A stretch of 64,000 nt of DNA from Romboutsia ilealis (lineage in GTDB: Bacteria; Bacillota; Clostridia; Peptostreptococcales; Peptostreptococcaceae), in contig NZ_LN555523.1 of NCBI RefSeq assembly GCF_900015215.1, positions 1-64,000 on the forward strand, in the 5' to 3' direction. The notes below the pieces were generated by a model that saw only the letters and a list, made by a program, of their open reading frames with translations, had not been told where the DNA came from and ran no database searches. This document shows, piece by piece, positions 20,831-31,151 of this stretch. Each line of letters starts with the position of its first letter. The stretch's first letter is position 1. Both the position numbers and the translations under genes were made by a program.

Positions 20831-22075
20831 ATGGCGTCTAAAAGAAAATTTAAAAGAGACTATATAATTCTTGAAGCTAAGGATGTGAATTTTAGATATA
20901 AAGAACGAGTTTTACCTAAAGCATTTGCTAAAGTAGAGATAAACGACGAAAAAGCAGTAGTAGCCTTATATGTAGAGAATCTTAAATGCGTTAAAGATGG
21001 ATATAAAGTAGTTGCTATACAAAGTGATTATGAAACATTAGACTTAGGGAATGTTGTTTTAAGTGAACAAGGAAAAGGGGAATTTGTTTTTGATTTAGAC
21101 AGAAATGACATAGAAATAAAAGGAATCGCATTGTTACATGAGAAACAAGTACCTCTTATTGGTTTTAAGGGAAATAAGATAGAAAATTATGAAGAAATAT
21201 TGTTTGCAGGTCAAGATGAATATGAGGAAGAGTTTGATGATGAATTCGACGAATTAGAAGATACAGAGGATATATACGTCGATAATGAGGATGATGAGTA
21301 TGAATATGAAGAGATTGAATATATAGAAGTAGACGACGATGATGATGGCGAATATGAATATGAAGAGATTGAGTATATAGAAATAGATGATGAACCTCAA
21401 TATAACAGAGGATATACATCTACTATAGAAGAAATAGAAGATAATAGCTGTGATGAAGAGCAAGAGGTAGAAGAAGTTGAAGAGATAAAAGAAGTAAAAA
21501 AAGAATATAAAACAGTTCAAGAAAAAGCAAACGGCTCTCAAAAACAACAAGATAAATACTCAAAATATAAAGAAAAGCAAAGCGCAAGTCAAAAAAGATA
21601 CACAAAGTCAGAAATAAAAGAAGAAATGCAAGATTATTCATATGATCCATCTAAAACTGCTGGAACATTATTGATGCCAAGACAAATTAAAAAAGGATTG
21701 AGACAGTTTAAGGAAGTAATACCTTTTACAGGAGAACCAATAGAAAATACTAGATGGTGGAAAATAGAAATAAATCCGCTTACATTATCTGGATATACAA
21801 TGCCGAATTTAGGATATGTAAATACATTAAATTATACTATGTATAGTGATACAGTTATGAATTCATATAAATATAGACATTACTTATTTGGGGTACAATA
21901 TGATGAATATAATAAGAGAAAAAATTATATTTATGCAATACCAGGTAAAAAGGATGAACAGCCAGATAAAGGTCACACAGGATTTACAACATACCAACCA
22001 TGTGATACGAGAAGTGATAAATTGGGGTATTGGCTATGTTTTATAGATTCTAGAACGAGAAGAATTCTAAAATAA
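20831..22075 (+). CDS. Unknown protein with acidic tandem repeats and conserved C-terminal domain
   Basis: 414 aa; I do not recognise a named family. Residues 1-115 look like a folded, beta-rich N-terminal domain. About 120-210 is extremely acidic and contains two near-identical copies of an E-Y-E-Y-E-E-I-E-Y-I-E unit followed by aspartates. About 210-275 is lysine/glutamate-rich and probably disordered. The last 130 residues, rich in Trp, Tyr and Pro (NTRWWKIEIN, GYTMPNLGYVN, GHTGFTTYQPCD), look like a second folded domain. It occupies the place of yabG/veg in Bacillus. A sporulation or envelope role is possible but not shown. Ribosome site AAGGGGGG. Confidence 0.7.
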   Translation: MASKRKFKRDYIILEAKDVNFRYKERVLPKAFAKVEINDEKAVVALYVENLKCVKDGYKVVAIQSDYETLDLGNVVLSEQGKGEFVFDLDRNDIEIKGIALLHEKQVPLIGFKGNKIENYEEILFAGQDEYEEEFDDEFDELEDTEDIYVDNEDDEYEYEEIEYIEVDDDDDGEYEYEEIEYIEIDDEPQYNRGYTSTIEEIEDNSCDEEQEVEEVEEIKEVKKEYKTVQEKANGSQKQQDKYSKYKEKQSASQKRYTKSEIKEEMQDYSYDPSKTAGTLLMPRQIKKGLRQFKEVIPFTGEPIENTRWWKIEINPLTLSGYTMPNLGYVNTLNYTMYSDTVMNSYKYRHYLFGVQYDEYNKRKNYIYAIPGKKDEQPDKGHTGFTTYQPCDTRSDKLGYWLCFIDSRTRRILK

Positions 22076-22163
22076 ATCTAATAATAATTTATTGGTGAAA
22101 AAATTGACAGATTGTTCTAAAAAATCTAAAATATATATAAGTATATATTTTGGAGGGGATAAA

Positions 22164-23279
22164 ATGGTAAATAAACAAAGACTTATAGATGAATTTTTAG
22201 AATTAGTTCAAATAGACAGCCCATCTTCTAAAGAAGGGAAAGTAGCTCAAGTTTTAGTTAAGAAGCTTGAAGAAATTGGTTGTGAAGTTATTATAGATAA
22301 CGCTGGTGAAAAAACAGGGGGAGAGACAGGAAACGTAATAGCAACATTAAAAGGAAATAGAAGTGGTAAAAAAATATTATTCAGTTCTCATATGGACACA
22401 GTTAGTCCATCTATAGGGGTAAAACCAATAATAGATGAAGCTAATGGAATAATAAAGAGTGATGGAACTACAGTATTAGGTTCAGATGATAAAGCTGGTA
22501 TAGCGGCAATATTAGAAGGTTTAAGAAATATAAAAGAAAATAACATAGATCATGCAGATATACAAATAGTATTCTCTATATGGGAAGAAGGCGGATTACA
22601 TGGAGCTAAAAATTTAGATTATTCTAAAATAGATGCAGAGTATGCATTTGTTTTAGATAGTGGTGGATCTCCAGGAGAAATAATAGTAAAAGCACCTGCT
22701 CAAGATGCAATAAAAGTTAAGATAATAGGAAAACCAGCTCATGCAGGACTTCAGCCAGAAAATGGAATAAGTGCTATAATGGTAGCATCAAGAGCTATAG
22801 AAAATATGAAACTATTAAGAATAGATGAAGAAACTACTGCAAATATAGGTATTGTTAAAGGTGGAATAGCTACAAATATAGTTATGCCAGAGCTAGAGAT
22901 AGTTGCAGAAGCTAGAAGTTTAAGTGAAGAAAAATTAGATGCTCAAACTAATCATATGGTAGAAACATTTAAAAATGCTGCTAAAGAGTTTGGTGCAGAA
23001 ATAGAAATAGAAGTTAAAAGAGCATATGGACCATTTAATATAGATGAAACTGATGGAATAGTTCAATTAGTTAAAAAAGCTTTCTCTAACATGAATATAG
23101 AAGGAAAAACAGCTTCTACAGGTGGAGGAAGTGATACTAACATATTAAATAAAAATGGAATAAAGGCAGTAAACTTAGGAATAGGTATGAAAAATGCACA
23201 TACCTTAGAAGAATATATAGCTATAGAAGATTTAATAAATTCTGCTGTGATGGTAGGAGAGATAATAAAAGAAGCATAG
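22164..23279 (+). CDS. M20-family peptidase (PepT-like)
   Basis: 371 aa from the ATG at 22164, which follows TTTTGGAGGGG. A longer in-frame start has no ribosome site. Dizinc aminopeptidase fold: metal-site motifs SSHMDTV, GSDDKAGIAAILEG (bridging Asp), WEEGGLHGAKNLD (catalytic Glu) and DSGG, then GKPAHAG of the dimerisation domain and a late STGGGSDTNILN. It is expected to cleave N-terminal residues from small peptides in the cytoplasm. PepT-type is the nearest assignment. Confidence 0.87.
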   Translation: MVNKQRLIDEFLELVQIDSPSSKEGKVAQVLVKKLEEIGCEVIIDNAGEKTGGETGNVIATLKGNRSGKKILFSSHMDTVSPSIGVKPIIDEANGIIKSDGTTVLGSDDKAGIAAILEGLRNIKENNIDHADIQIVFSIWEEGGLHGAKNLDYSKIDAEYAFVLDSGGSPGEIIVKAPAQDAIKVKIIGKPAHAGLQPENGISAIMVASRAIENMKLLRIDEETTANIGIVKGGIATNIVMPELEIVAEARSLSEEKLDAQTNHMVETFKNAAKEFGAEIEIEVKRAYGPFNIDETDGIVQLVKKAFSNMNIEGKTASTGGGSDTNILNKNGIKAVNLGIGMKNAHTLEEYIAIEDLINSAVMVGEIIKEA

Positions 23280-23290
23280 TAGAGATAAAA

Positions 23291-23333
23291 AAATAAGTAC
23301 CTCGACATACAGTATTTGAGGTGCTTATTTTTT
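23291..23333 (+). terminator. Terminator after the M20 peptidase
   Basis: AAATAAGTACCTC (23291-23303) pairs with GAGGTGCTTATTT (23318-23330) with one G-U, followed by T residues. Confidence 0.8.
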
Positions 23334-23514
23334 ATGTGTATATAAAAGGATAAAATGGTAAATAGTATGTAAATTATATGTCTATAATAAAAATGTAAAA
23401 TCTAAAAGTTATGCCAATTTCCAAGGAAATGAGGATAATAAGAATTATTACTTAAAAAATGAACAAAAAAGTAATATAATTACTTTATGACTAGATAAGT
23501 TTAGGAGGATAGAA

Positions 23515-24324
23515 ATGGCAAAAAAAAGAAAAGTTAAGAAAGGTGTAATAGTAGCTATATCGATAGTTGCTTTCTTCATAATATATGGTTTTGCTTTTTG
23601 GGCGGGTACATATTTAGATAATAAAGATAATCCTAAAGTAGAAACTAAAGGAGATGAAGAAATAGATGAGAGACCACTTATGAAGCAATTAAGTAGCAAG
23701 AAAAATATTTATATGTCTAATGAAGTAGTTGAAAATATAAAGGTAGATGAAACTTACTGGGAAGAGGTAAAATATGAACTTACTAAGCTTTCACAGGTAA
23801 GAAAATCAGATAAGTTTACACCAATATATACTGGATATTCTGATGATGGTGTAAGATTTTCAACTGATTTAAATCTTTTTAGAATATATACTGTAAATCA
23901 AGAAGTATATTACAAGATACCAGTATCTGAAAAAGAACAATTTGAGAAAGTCTTAAATTGTAGTATATATACATCATTTGATTTTGTGAAAAAGTACAAA
24001 ACTTGGAAAAGTGTAAATATATCTTATAATGATAAGAATAAAACAATACATAAATGGAAATATGATGATTTAGCATATAAGATGTCAGCTAAAAGAATTG
24101 TTGGTAAAATACAACCAGAAAAAAACAAAGAAAGAAGCAAGTATAACTTTACTATAGATATACAAGGAGATAATTATACCTTAAAAATAGAAACAATGGG
24201 TAAAGACTATGTAAAGATATCATCTGATAAAGGTAAAGTTTATTATGAAGTATCTATAGCATTGTATGAGTACTTAAGGGATACAATATTTAAATTGCCA
24301 ACAGATTCTGATGATTCAGAATAA
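23515..24324 (+). CDS. Unknown protein with one N-terminal membrane anchor
   Basis: 269 aa; family not recognised. A basic start (MAKKRKVKKG) is followed by one hydrophobic segment (about residues 11-31), with no lipobox, so it is probably anchored with the bulk outside the cell. The outer part is rich in Lys, Tyr and Asp and looks beta-rich, ending in an acidic tail. It is a monocistronic gene with AGGAGG before ATG and a terminator after. Function unknown. Confidence 0.7.
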   Translation: MAKKRKVKKGVIVAISIVAFFIIYGFAFWAGTYLDNKDNPKVETKGDEEIDERPLMKQLSSKKNIYMSNEVVENIKVDETYWEEVKYELTKLSQVRKSDKFTPIYTGYSDDGVRFSTDLNLFRIYTVNQEVYYKIPVSEKEQFEKVLNCSIYTSFDFVKKYKTWKSVNISYNDKNKTIHKWKYDDLAYKMSAKRIVGKIQPEKNKERSKYNFTIDIQGDNYTLKIETMGKDYVKISSDKGKVYYEVSIALYEYLRDTIFKLPTDSDDSE

Positions 24325-24330
24325 GTATAA

Positions 24331-24370
24331 AAAAAGGAGTTAATCTTAATATTAGATTACTCCTTTTTTT
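24331..24370. terminator. Bidirectional terminator between the anchored protein gene and murC
   Basis: AAAAAGGAGTTAATCT pairs with AGATTACTCCTTTTT (one bulge). A-rich and T-rich flanks make it usable on both strands for the convergent genes. Confidence 0.85.
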
Positions 24371-24378
24371 AATAAATA

Positions 24379-25734
24379 TTATTTTTCTTCAACTAAAGCT
24401 TCAGCAACTTTGAATATAGTACCAGCTCCAGCTGTTATAACTAAATCATTAGCTTGAACATGTTTTCTTAAATATTCAGTTATATCCTCAAAAGTACTTA
24501 TATAAGTTGCATCTACATGATTTTGATATAACTTTTCAACTAAATCTTTAGAATGGATATCCCCAGGATCTTTTTCTCTAGCAGCGTATATATCAGTTAT
24601 GATAACTTTATCAGCAGAATAGAATGCTTCAGCAAATTCGTTTAATAAAGCTTTTGTTCTAGTATAAGTATGAGGTTGGAATATACACCATAAAGTTGAT
24701 TTCTTTAATTTTTTAGCAGCAGATAAAGTTGCCTTTAACTCTGTTGGATGATGAGCATAATCGTCAACAACTAATGCACCATTGTAATTACCTTTAACTT
24801 CAAATCTTCTACCAACTCCATTATAAGACTTTATATTTTTTCTTATAACTTCTAAATCAATGTTAGAAACGTAAGAAGCAAGTATTGCAGCACTAGCATT
24901 ATATATATTGTGTATTCCAGGAACAGAAAGTTCAAATTTACCTAAATCTTTTCCATTAAAGTTTAAGTTAAACACTCCGTACCCATTTTCATTAAATTCT
25001 ATGTTTGAAATTATAGCATCGTTAGATGTATCGGTACCGTATTTAACTATAGTAGCTTTCACATCATATAATATATCTTCTGTATTTTCGTCATCTCCAT
25101 TTATTATAAAATATCCATTTTTAGGAAGAAGTTTTCCAAACTTATTAAAAGAAGCTTTTATTTCATCTATACCAGAGAAATAATCAAGATGATCTTCTTC
25201 GATGTTTAAAACTATAGATATTTTTGGATTGAAATTAAGGAAACTATCAACATATTCACATGCTTCCGTTATAAAGTGATCTGAATTACCTATCTTAACA
25301 TTACCACCTATAACACTTAAATTACCACCAACTAATATAGTAGGATCTAAATCAGCATATTCGAATATAGTAGATAACATAGATGTTGTTGAAGTTTTAC
25401 CATGAGTTCCAGATACTGCTATTGAGTTTTTATACTCTCTCATTATTTGACCTAAAAAAGCAGCCCTATCCATAGTAAGCTTATTTTTTTCTTTAGTAGC
25501 TATCATTTCAGGATTGTCTTCATGAACAGCTGCAGTATAAACAACCATATCTACATCATCAGATATATGCTCTTTATTATGGCCGATAAATATTTTAGCA
25601 CCTTGATCCCTTAGTTTATCTAAAAGATATGATTCATTCATATCTGAACCAGAAACTTGATAACCTTTGTTAATACAAATTTCTGCTAAAGCACTCATGC
25701 TAATACCGCCAATTCCTATAAAATGTATCTTCAT
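24379..25734 (-). CDS. murC: UDP-N-acetylmuramate--L-alanine ligase
   Basis: 451 aa from the ATG at 25734, which follows AAAGGTGG. An in-frame TTG eight codons upstream would overlap that site. Adds L-Ala to UDP-MurNAc in peptidoglycan synthesis. The N-terminal nucleotide-binding motif is [13 protein letters not shown], the ATP loop is [12 protein letters not shown], and later Mur-ligase motifs ([24 protein letters not shown]) are intact. It is on the minus strand, alone, divergent from purR. Confidence 0.96.
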   Translation of the reverse strand: MKIHFIGIGGISMSALAEICINKGYQVSGSDMNESYLLDKLRDQGAKIFIGHNKEHISDDVDMVVYTAAVHEDNPEMIATKEKNKLTMDRAAFLGQIMREYKNSIAVSGTHGKTSTTSMLSTIFEYADLDPTILVGGNLSVIGGNVKIGNSDHFITEACEYVDSFLNFNPKISIVLNIEEDHLDYFSGIDEIKASFNKFGKLLPKNGYFIINGDDENTEDILYDVKATIVKYGTDTSNDAIISNIEFNENGYGVFNLNFNGKDLGKFELSVPGIHNIYNASAAILASYVSNIDLEVIRKNIKSYNGVGRRFEVKGNYNGALVVDDYAHHPTELKATLSAAKKLKKSTLWCIFQPHTYTRTKALLNEFAEAFYSADKVIITDIYAAREKDPGDIHSKDLVEKLYQNHVDATYISTFEDITEYLRKHVQANDLVITAGAGTIFKVAEALVEEK

Positions 25735-25956
25735 AACAAAACCACCTTTCTTTATCAATTAAGTTCTACAATATGAACTATATTTGTGGTATAATATTAG
25801 AATGTTCAATATTATTTTATAATAAATATACATATACTTTATATATAGCATATATTTAAATTATATATAACATATATTTAAAAACTAAATAAACATAACT
25901 ATTATTATATCATAATAAAAATAGTTATGCATTACTTAGTTTAGGAGGTAAAACTA

Positions 25957-26838
25957 ATGAAATTTAAAAGAACGGAAAGGATAGGAGCTATAGTTAAAAT
26001 ACTATCCGATAATCCAAATAAAATATTTACATTAAGCCACTTTACGAATCAATTTAATGCAGCTAAGTCAACAATAAGTGAAGATTTACTAGTAGTAAAA
26101 AATGTATTTGAAAAATTAGAATTAGGTAAAGTTATAACAATATCTGGAGCAGCAGGTGGAGTAAAATACATACCTAAAACATCTAAAGCCGAAAACGAAG
26201 AATTCTTACTAGATTTATGTGAAAAAATAAGTGATCCGTCAAGAATCCTATCTGGAGGATTTCTATACCTAATCGATTTAATATATAATCCTACAATAGT
26301 ATCTAAAATAGGAAAAATAATGGCTTCAAATATAGATTATGCAGAAGCTGATTATGTTGTTACAATGGAAACTAAGGGAATTCCAATGGCACTTATGACA
26401 GCAAAGGCTATGAATTTACCACTTGTTATAATAAGAAAAGATATAAAAGTATCAGAAGGTCCAACTCTTAGTATGACATATGTAAGTGGAAATACATCAA
26501 AAGTTGAAAGTATGAGTTTACCTAGAAAAGCTCTAAAGCCAGACAGTAAAGTTATAATAATTGATGATTTTATGAGAGGTGGAGGAACTATAAAAGGTAT
26601 GATAGACCTTATGAATGAATTTGGAGCAGAAGTTGTTGGAACGGGGGTATTTATATCGACAACTAAGCCTGAAGAAAAAATGGTTAAAAATTATATATCA
26701 CTAATAGAGTTAGATGTTCAAGGAGATAAAATATCAGTAAAACCAAACCTAAAAACATTTAAAGATGAATATAAGAATGAAGAACATGAAGTAGATTATG
26801 ATTTAGAAGATGTATTAGATGATGAAGATGAGGAATAA
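25957..26838 (+). CDS. purR: Pur operon repressor
   Basis: 293 aa. Winged-helix DNA-binding domain at about 1-75, then a type I phosphoribosyltransferase-like domain that binds PRPP as effector. The PRPP loop is VIIIDDFMRGGGT. In B. subtilis PurR represses purine synthesis genes when PRPP is low. Compared with Bacillus PurR (about 285 aa) it has an extra acidic C-terminal tail (EHEVDYDLEDVLDDEDEE). Ribosome site AGGAGGT. Same order purR-spoVG-glmU-prs as Bacillus, except that yabJ is missing. Confidence 0.94.
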   Translation: MKFKRTERIGAIVKILSDNPNKIFTLSHFTNQFNAAKSTISEDLLVVKNVFEKLELGKVITISGAAGGVKYIPKTSKAENEEFLLDLCEKISDPSRILSGGFLYLIDLIYNPTIVSKIGKIMASNIDYAEADYVVTMETKGIPMALMTAKAMNLPLVIIRKDIKVSEGPTLSMTYVSGNTSKVESMSLPRKALKPDSKVIIIDDFMRGGGTIKGMIDLMNEFGAEVVGTGVFISTTKPEEKMVKNYISLIELDVQGDKISVKPNLKTFKDEYKNEEHEVDYDLEDVLDDEDEE

Positions 26839-26906
26839 AATAAAAAAAGATAAAAAAATAAAAAAAATTAAAAAAATAAAAAGGATATTTTAAAATAAGG
26901 TAGAAT
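26839..26906 (+). promoter_or_regulatory. Sigma-H-like promoter with upstream A-rich box, ahead of spoVG
   Basis: AGGATATT (26882-26889), 13 bp, then GAAT (26903-26906) fits the sigma-H pattern known for B. subtilis spoVG. Immediately upstream, 26839-26881 is nearly pure A with a few T, like the A/T box that stimulates the Bacillus promoter. Confidence 0.55.
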
Positions 26907-26988
26907 TACTATAAATAAGAGACTAGATAGGTAAATAAATATATTATAATAATTATATTTTGTCAAAATTAAAGGGGGATATTTAGAG

Positions 26989-27267
26989 ATGAAGATAACT
27001 GACGTAAGAGTAAGAAAAATAACAGATGAAGGTAAAATGAAATGTATAGTTTCATTAACATTTGATAATTTATTTGTAGTACATGACATAAAAGTTATAG
27101 AAGGTCATAATGGATTATTTATAGCAATGCCAAGTAGAAAAGTAGGAGAAGGAAATTTCAGAGATATAGCTCATCCTATAAATGCTGAAATGAGACAAGT
27201 ATTAGAAGACGCAGTATTAAAAGCTTATCATGAAGCAGTAGCTCAATTAGAAGTTGCAGCTGAATAA
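26989..27267 (+). CDS. spoVG: Septation/RNA-binding regulator SpoVG
   Basis: 92 aa, standard length. Starts [11 protein letters not shown], with the conserved [17 protein letters not shown] and [21 protein letters not shown] segments. SpoVG binds nucleic acid and acts in sporulation septation and post-transcriptional regulation. AAGGGGGAT lies ahead of ATG. A sigma-H-like promoter is visible upstream and a terminator directly downstream, so it is probably its own transcription unit. Confidence 0.97.
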   Translation: MKITDVRVRKITDEGKMKCIVSLTFDNLFVVHDIKVIEGHNGLFIAMPSRKVGEGNFRDIAHPINAEMRQVLEDAVLKAYHEAVAQLEVAAE

Positions 27268-27327
27268 TATTTGATTAAAGTAAATTTTTATTGAAATTAA
27301 ATTATAAAAGAATATATATAAATTGTT

Positions 27328-27353
27328 AAGAGTCGAACTTTCGACTCTTTTTT
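27328..27353 (+). terminator. Terminator after spoVG
   Basis: AAGAGTCGAA (27328-27337) and TTCGACTCTT (27340-27349) with a 2-nt loop, followed by TTTT. Confidence 0.85.
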
Positions 27354-27504
27354 GTTGCTTAAAGTAAGTAAAGTTTGTTTAAATATATACTTTTTTGTAA
27401 AAAAGTGATATATTAATTAGTAGAAATGAATGATATTGAATACAAATATGTAATTTTACATATTATACATATATAGGAAAATAATTAATGAATGGAGTGG
27501 AGAA

Positions 27505-28881
27505 ATGAATTTTAAAGCTATAATTCTTGCCGCAGGCAAAGGAACAAGAATGAAGTCTAAATATCCAAAGGTTGTACATAAAGTATGTGGTAAAGAAATG
27601 GTAAACCACGTAATAAGTGTTTCAAAAAAATCAGGGGTTAATGATATAGTTGCAATCTTAGGTCACGAATCAGATGTAGTAAAAGAAAAATTACCAAAGG
27701 ATACTATGATAGCAATGCAAACAGAGCAATTAGGAACAGGCCATGCTGTAATGATGGCTAAAGAATATATAAATGATAATGATACTATAGTTGTACTTTG
27801 CGGAGATACACCTTTAGTAAAAGAAGAAACATTAAAGAGATTATTCGATTATCATATAGAACATGGATATCATGCAACAGTTCTTACAACTGAGGTAGAT
27901 AATCCAACTGGATATGGAAGAATAATAAGAGATGAAAATAAAGATCTACTTAAGATAGTAGAGCAAAAAGATGCTAATGAAGAAGAAAAGAAAGCAAAAG
28001 AAATAAATTCAGGAATATACTGCTTTAATGGTAAATCATTAAGAGAAAGCCTTGATTTATTAGATAATAATAATGCACAAGGTGAATATTATCTAACAGA
28101 TACAATCAAAATAATGAGAGATAAAGGTCAAAAGGTAGGAGCTTTCAATGGTTCTACAATAGAAGAATTAATGGGTGTTAACTCAAGAGTTGAATTATCA
28201 AAAGCAGAAGAAATAATGAGAAGAAGAATAAATGAATCTCATATGGTAAATGGAGTAACAATCATAGATGTTAATTCAACTTATATAGAAGCAGATGTAG
28301 AAATAGGAAATGATACTATAGTATATCCAGGGACAATACTTATAGGAAATACTAAAATAGGAACAAGCTGTGTAATAGGAATGAATTGTAGTATAACAAA
28401 TTCTCAAATAGGAAATGATACAGAAGTACAAAGTTCAACTATAATAGACAGTACTGTTGGAGAAAATACTACAGTAGGACCATATGCATATTTAAGACCA
28501 AATAGTAACATAGGAAATAATGTTAAAATAGGAGACTTCGTAGAAGTTAAAAATGCTACTATAGAAGATAATTCGAAAGCATCACATTTATCATATATAG
28601 GAGATGCACATGTTGGTAAAGATGTAAATATAGGATGCGGAGTAGTATTTGTAAACTACGATGGTAAAAATAAATTTAAATCAACAGTTAAAGATGGAGC
28701 ATTTATAGGATCAAACTCTAACTTAGTTGCACCAGTTACTGTAGAAGAAAAGGGATACGTTGCTACAGGATCAACTATAACTAATGATGTTCCACAAGGA
28801 TCATTAGCAGTAGCAAGAGAAAGACAAGTAATAAAAGAAGGCTGGGTAGCTAAGAAAGAAGAAAGAGATAACAATAAATAG
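27505..28881 (+). CDS. glmU: Bifunctional UDP-GlcNAc pyrophosphorylase / GlcN-1-P acetyltransferase
   Basis: 458 aa. The N-terminal uridylyltransferase domain (about 1-230) starts with the nucleotide loop LAAGKGTRMKSKYPKV. The C-terminal half is a left-handed beta-helix of hexapeptide repeats (about 250-440), the acetyltransferase. It makes UDP-GlcNAc for peptidoglycan and wall polymers. ATG follows GGAGTGGAG. It is followed by prs 80 bp on, as in Bacillus. Confidence 0.97.
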   Translation: MNFKAIILAAGKGTRMKSKYPKVVHKVCGKEMVNHVISVSKKSGVNDIVAILGHESDVVKEKLPKDTMIAMQTEQLGTGHAVMMAKEYINDNDTIVVLCGDTPLVKEETLKRLFDYHIEHGYHATVLTTEVDNPTGYGRIIRDENKDLLKIVEQKDANEEEKKAKEINSGIYCFNGKSLRESLDLLDNNNAQGEYYLTDTIKIMRDKGQKVGAFNGSTIEELMGVNSRVELSKAEEIMRRRINESHMVNGVTIIDVNSTYIEADVEIGNDTIVYPGTILIGNTKIGTSCVIGMNCSITNSQIGNDTEVQSSTIIDSTVGENTTVGPYAYLRPNSNIGNNVKIGDFVEVKNATIEDNSKASHLSYIGDAHVGKDVNIGCGVVFVNYDGKNKFKSTVKDGAFIGSNSNLVAPVTVEEKGYVATGSTITNDVPQGSLAVARERQVIKEGWVAKKEERDNNK

Positions 28882-28961
28882 CAACTAAATAGCTTATTAT
28901 TTAAGGCAAAGTGCCTAAATTTTAATAAATAAATTGTTTTTAAAGTTTTGGGAGGATACAA

Positions 28962-29912
28962 ATGAACACTAGCGGAAGTGAAATCAAAATACTTGCAGGT
29001 AATTCATCTAAAGAATTAGCTCAGAAAATAGCTGATTATATAGGTGTACCTTTAGCAGATTGTGAAGTAGGTACATTCAGTGATGGCGAAATAAGCGTAA
29101 ACATGAATGAAACAGTAAGAGGATGCGATGTTTTCGTAGTTCAATCAACTAATAGTCCAGTAAATGAAAATTTAATGGAATTATTAATAATGATAGATGC
29201 ATTAAGAAGAGCATCAGCAGGAAGAATAACAGCTGTTATTCCTTACTATGGATATGCAAGACAAGATAGAAAAGCTAAGGCAAGAGATCCAATCACAGCT
29301 AAATTAGTTGCAAACTTAATAACAGCAGCAGGAGCAGATAGAGTTTTAACTATGGACTTACATGCTGCACAAATACAAGGATACTTTGATATACCACTAG
29401 ATCATTTACAAGGTGGTAAAATATTAGCTGATTACTTCAATGAAAAGCATATAGAAGATTTAGTAGTAGTTTCTCCTGACTTAGGAAGTGTTACAAGATC
29501 TAGAAAATTTGCTAATGGATTAGACGGAGATGTTCCGCTAGCTATAATAGACAAGAGAAGACCAAAGGCTAACGTATCTGAGATAATGAACATAATAGGT
29601 GATGTTTCAGGGAAGAATGTTATATTATTAGATGATATGATAGATACTGCAGGAACAATATGTAATGCAGCTAATGCACTTAAAGAATTTGGTGCTAAGG
29701 AAGTTTATGCTTGTTGTACACATGCTGTATTGTCAGGACCTGCTATAGAAAGAATAGATGCTTCTGCTATAAGTGAGTTAATAGTTTTAGATACTATACA
29801 ACTTCCTGATGAAAAGAAGATAGATAAGATACAAGTTAAATCAGTTGCTCCATTATTTGGAGATGCTATAAAGAAAATATTCTCTAATGAGTCTGTTAGT
29901 GAGTTATTTTAA
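28962..29912 (+). CDS. prs: Ribose-phosphate pyrophosphokinase
   Basis: 316 aa. Makes PRPP from ribose-5-phosphate and ATP, the shared precursor for purines, pyrimidines, NAD (pncB here) and uracil salvage (upp here). Motifs are [12 protein letters not shown], the [11 protein letters not shown] flexible loop, [13 protein letters not shown], and the PRPP loop [19 protein letters not shown] precedes ATG. Terminator at 29919-29946. Confidence 0.97.
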   Translation: MNTSGSEIKILAGNSSKELAQKIADYIGVPLADCEVGTFSDGEISVNMNETVRGCDVFVVQSTNSPVNENLMELLIMIDALRRASAGRITAVIPYYGYARQDRKAKARDPITAKLVANLITAAGADRVLTMDLHAAQIQGYFDIPLDHLQGGKILADYFNEKHIEDLVVVSPDLGSVTRSRKFANGLDGDVPLAIIDKRRPKANVSEIMNIIGDVSGKNVILLDDMIDTAGTICNAANALKEFGAKEVYACCTHAVLSGPAIERIDASAISELIVLDTIQLPDEKKIDKIQVKSVAPLFGDAIKKIFSNESVSELF

Positions 29913-29918
29913 TTAATG

Positions 29919-29950
29919 AATACACCTTATATAATATAAGGTGTATTTTC
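29919..29950 (+). terminator. Terminator after prs
   Basis: AATACACCTTAT (29919-29930) pairs with ATAAGGTGTATT (29935-29946), followed by TT. Confidence 0.8.
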
Positions 29951-30087
29951 TATTAATTAGAATAACAACTTTTTTATGCTAGGAATATTTATTAAAAATA
30001 TGGCTATAAAATAAAATAGGTCTGATAATATGAAATTTTACATTAAAAAGTTATAATAAAATAAATTATATGATAAGGAGAATAAAT

Positions 30088-31143
30088 GTGAACATATTTG
30101 ACTTATTAAAAAAATCAATTGAATTAGGTGCATCAGATATACATATAACAGTAAATAGTACTCCAATAGCTAGAGTAAAAGGATCTTTCGTAAACTTATC
30201 AGAAATAGTATTAACCAAAGAGAATACGCAATCTATGACAAGAGAATTATCAGGAGAAAAGAACTTTAAAAGAATAGAAGAAGATGGAGAATGTGATTTT
30301 TCTGTTTCAATAGAATCAGGAGAAAGGTTCAGGGTAAATGCATACAAACAAAAAGGAAATTTTGCAATAGCTATAAGAATAATAACATCATACATACCAG
30401 ATTTTGATACATTAGGACTTCCGAAAATTCTAAAAATATTCACAGAGAAAAATAAAGGATTAGTACTTGTAACTGGACCGACAGGAAGTGGGAAAAGTAC
30501 AACATTAGCCAGTTTAATAGATATAATAAATGAAAATCAACAAAGGCATATAATAACACTAGAAGATCCAATAGAATACGTACACCAACATAAACAAAGC
30601 TTAGTAAATCAAAGAGAAATAGGGAAAGATACTGAAAGTTTTAACTCGGCATTAAGAGCAGTACTTCGTCAAGATCCTGATGTAATACTTGTAGGAGAAA
30701 TGCGTGATCATGAAACGATATCGATAGCCTTAACTGCTGCTGAAACTGGTCACTTAGTTTTCTCAACTCTACATACAGTAGGAGCGGCAAAAACTATAGA
30801 TAGAATAATTGATATGTTTCCCTCAGAGCAGCAACAGCAAGTAAGAACTCAGTTATCTACTGTTTGTGAAGGAATTATATCTCAACAACTTGTAAAAACT
30901 ATAAACGGAAGAGAAAGGGTTGCAGCATTAGAGGTAATGGTAGCAAATGCCGCTATAAGAAACCTTATAAGAGAGAATAAAACTTACCAAATACAAAACA
31001 TAATACAAACATCAAGTAAATTAGGAATGCAGTCTATGGACCAAGAGTTAGTTAATTTATATAGAAGGGGTCTTATATCTAGAGATAGTGTATTAAGTAG
31101 ATGCACAGACTATGAGTTTATAAGTAGATTAGTGGGAGAATAA
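30088..31143 (+). CDS. pilT: Type IV pilus retraction ATPase
   Basis: 351 aa from a GTG at 30088, eight bases after AAGGAGA. The upstream ATG at 30070 overlaps the ribosome site. PilT powers pilus depolymerisation and twitching. Walker A is GPTGSGKS (130-137), followed by the Asp box (ITLEDPIEYVH), Walker B (DVILVGEMRD) and the His box (TGHLVFSTLHT). The C-terminal part is the usual PilT helical domain. The pilin, assembly ATPase and platform genes that usually accompany it are absent here. Confidence 0.95.
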   Translation: MNIFDLLKKSIELGASDIHITVNSTPIARVKGSFVNLSEIVLTKENTQSMTRELSGEKNFKRIEEDGECDFSVSIESGERFRVNAYKQKGNFAIAIRIITSYIPDFDTLGLPKILKIFTEKNKGLVLVTGPTGSGKSTTLASLIDIINENQQRHIITLEDPIEYVHQHKQSLVNQREIGKDTESFNSALRAVLRQDPDVILVGEMRDHETISIALTAAETGHLVFSTLHTVGAAKTIDRIIDMFPSEQQQQVRTQLSTVCEGIISQQLVKTINGRERVAALEVMVANAAIRNLIRENKTYQIQNIIQTSSKLGMQSMDQELVNLYRRGLISRDSVLSRCTDYEFISRLVGE

Positions 31144-31151
31144 TATTAATT

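Noticed and set aside
21165..21650. Overlapping minus-strand open frames opposite the acidic-repeat gene
   Set aside because: They are the complement of repetitive GAA/GAT/TAT codons and have no ribosome site; the + strand gene has a good one and a plausible product.
25850..25890. Direct repeats CATATATTTAAA about 22 bp apart upstream of purR
   Set aside because: Low-complexity A/T sequence of a kind common throughout these spacers; no palindrome or known PurR-box pattern.
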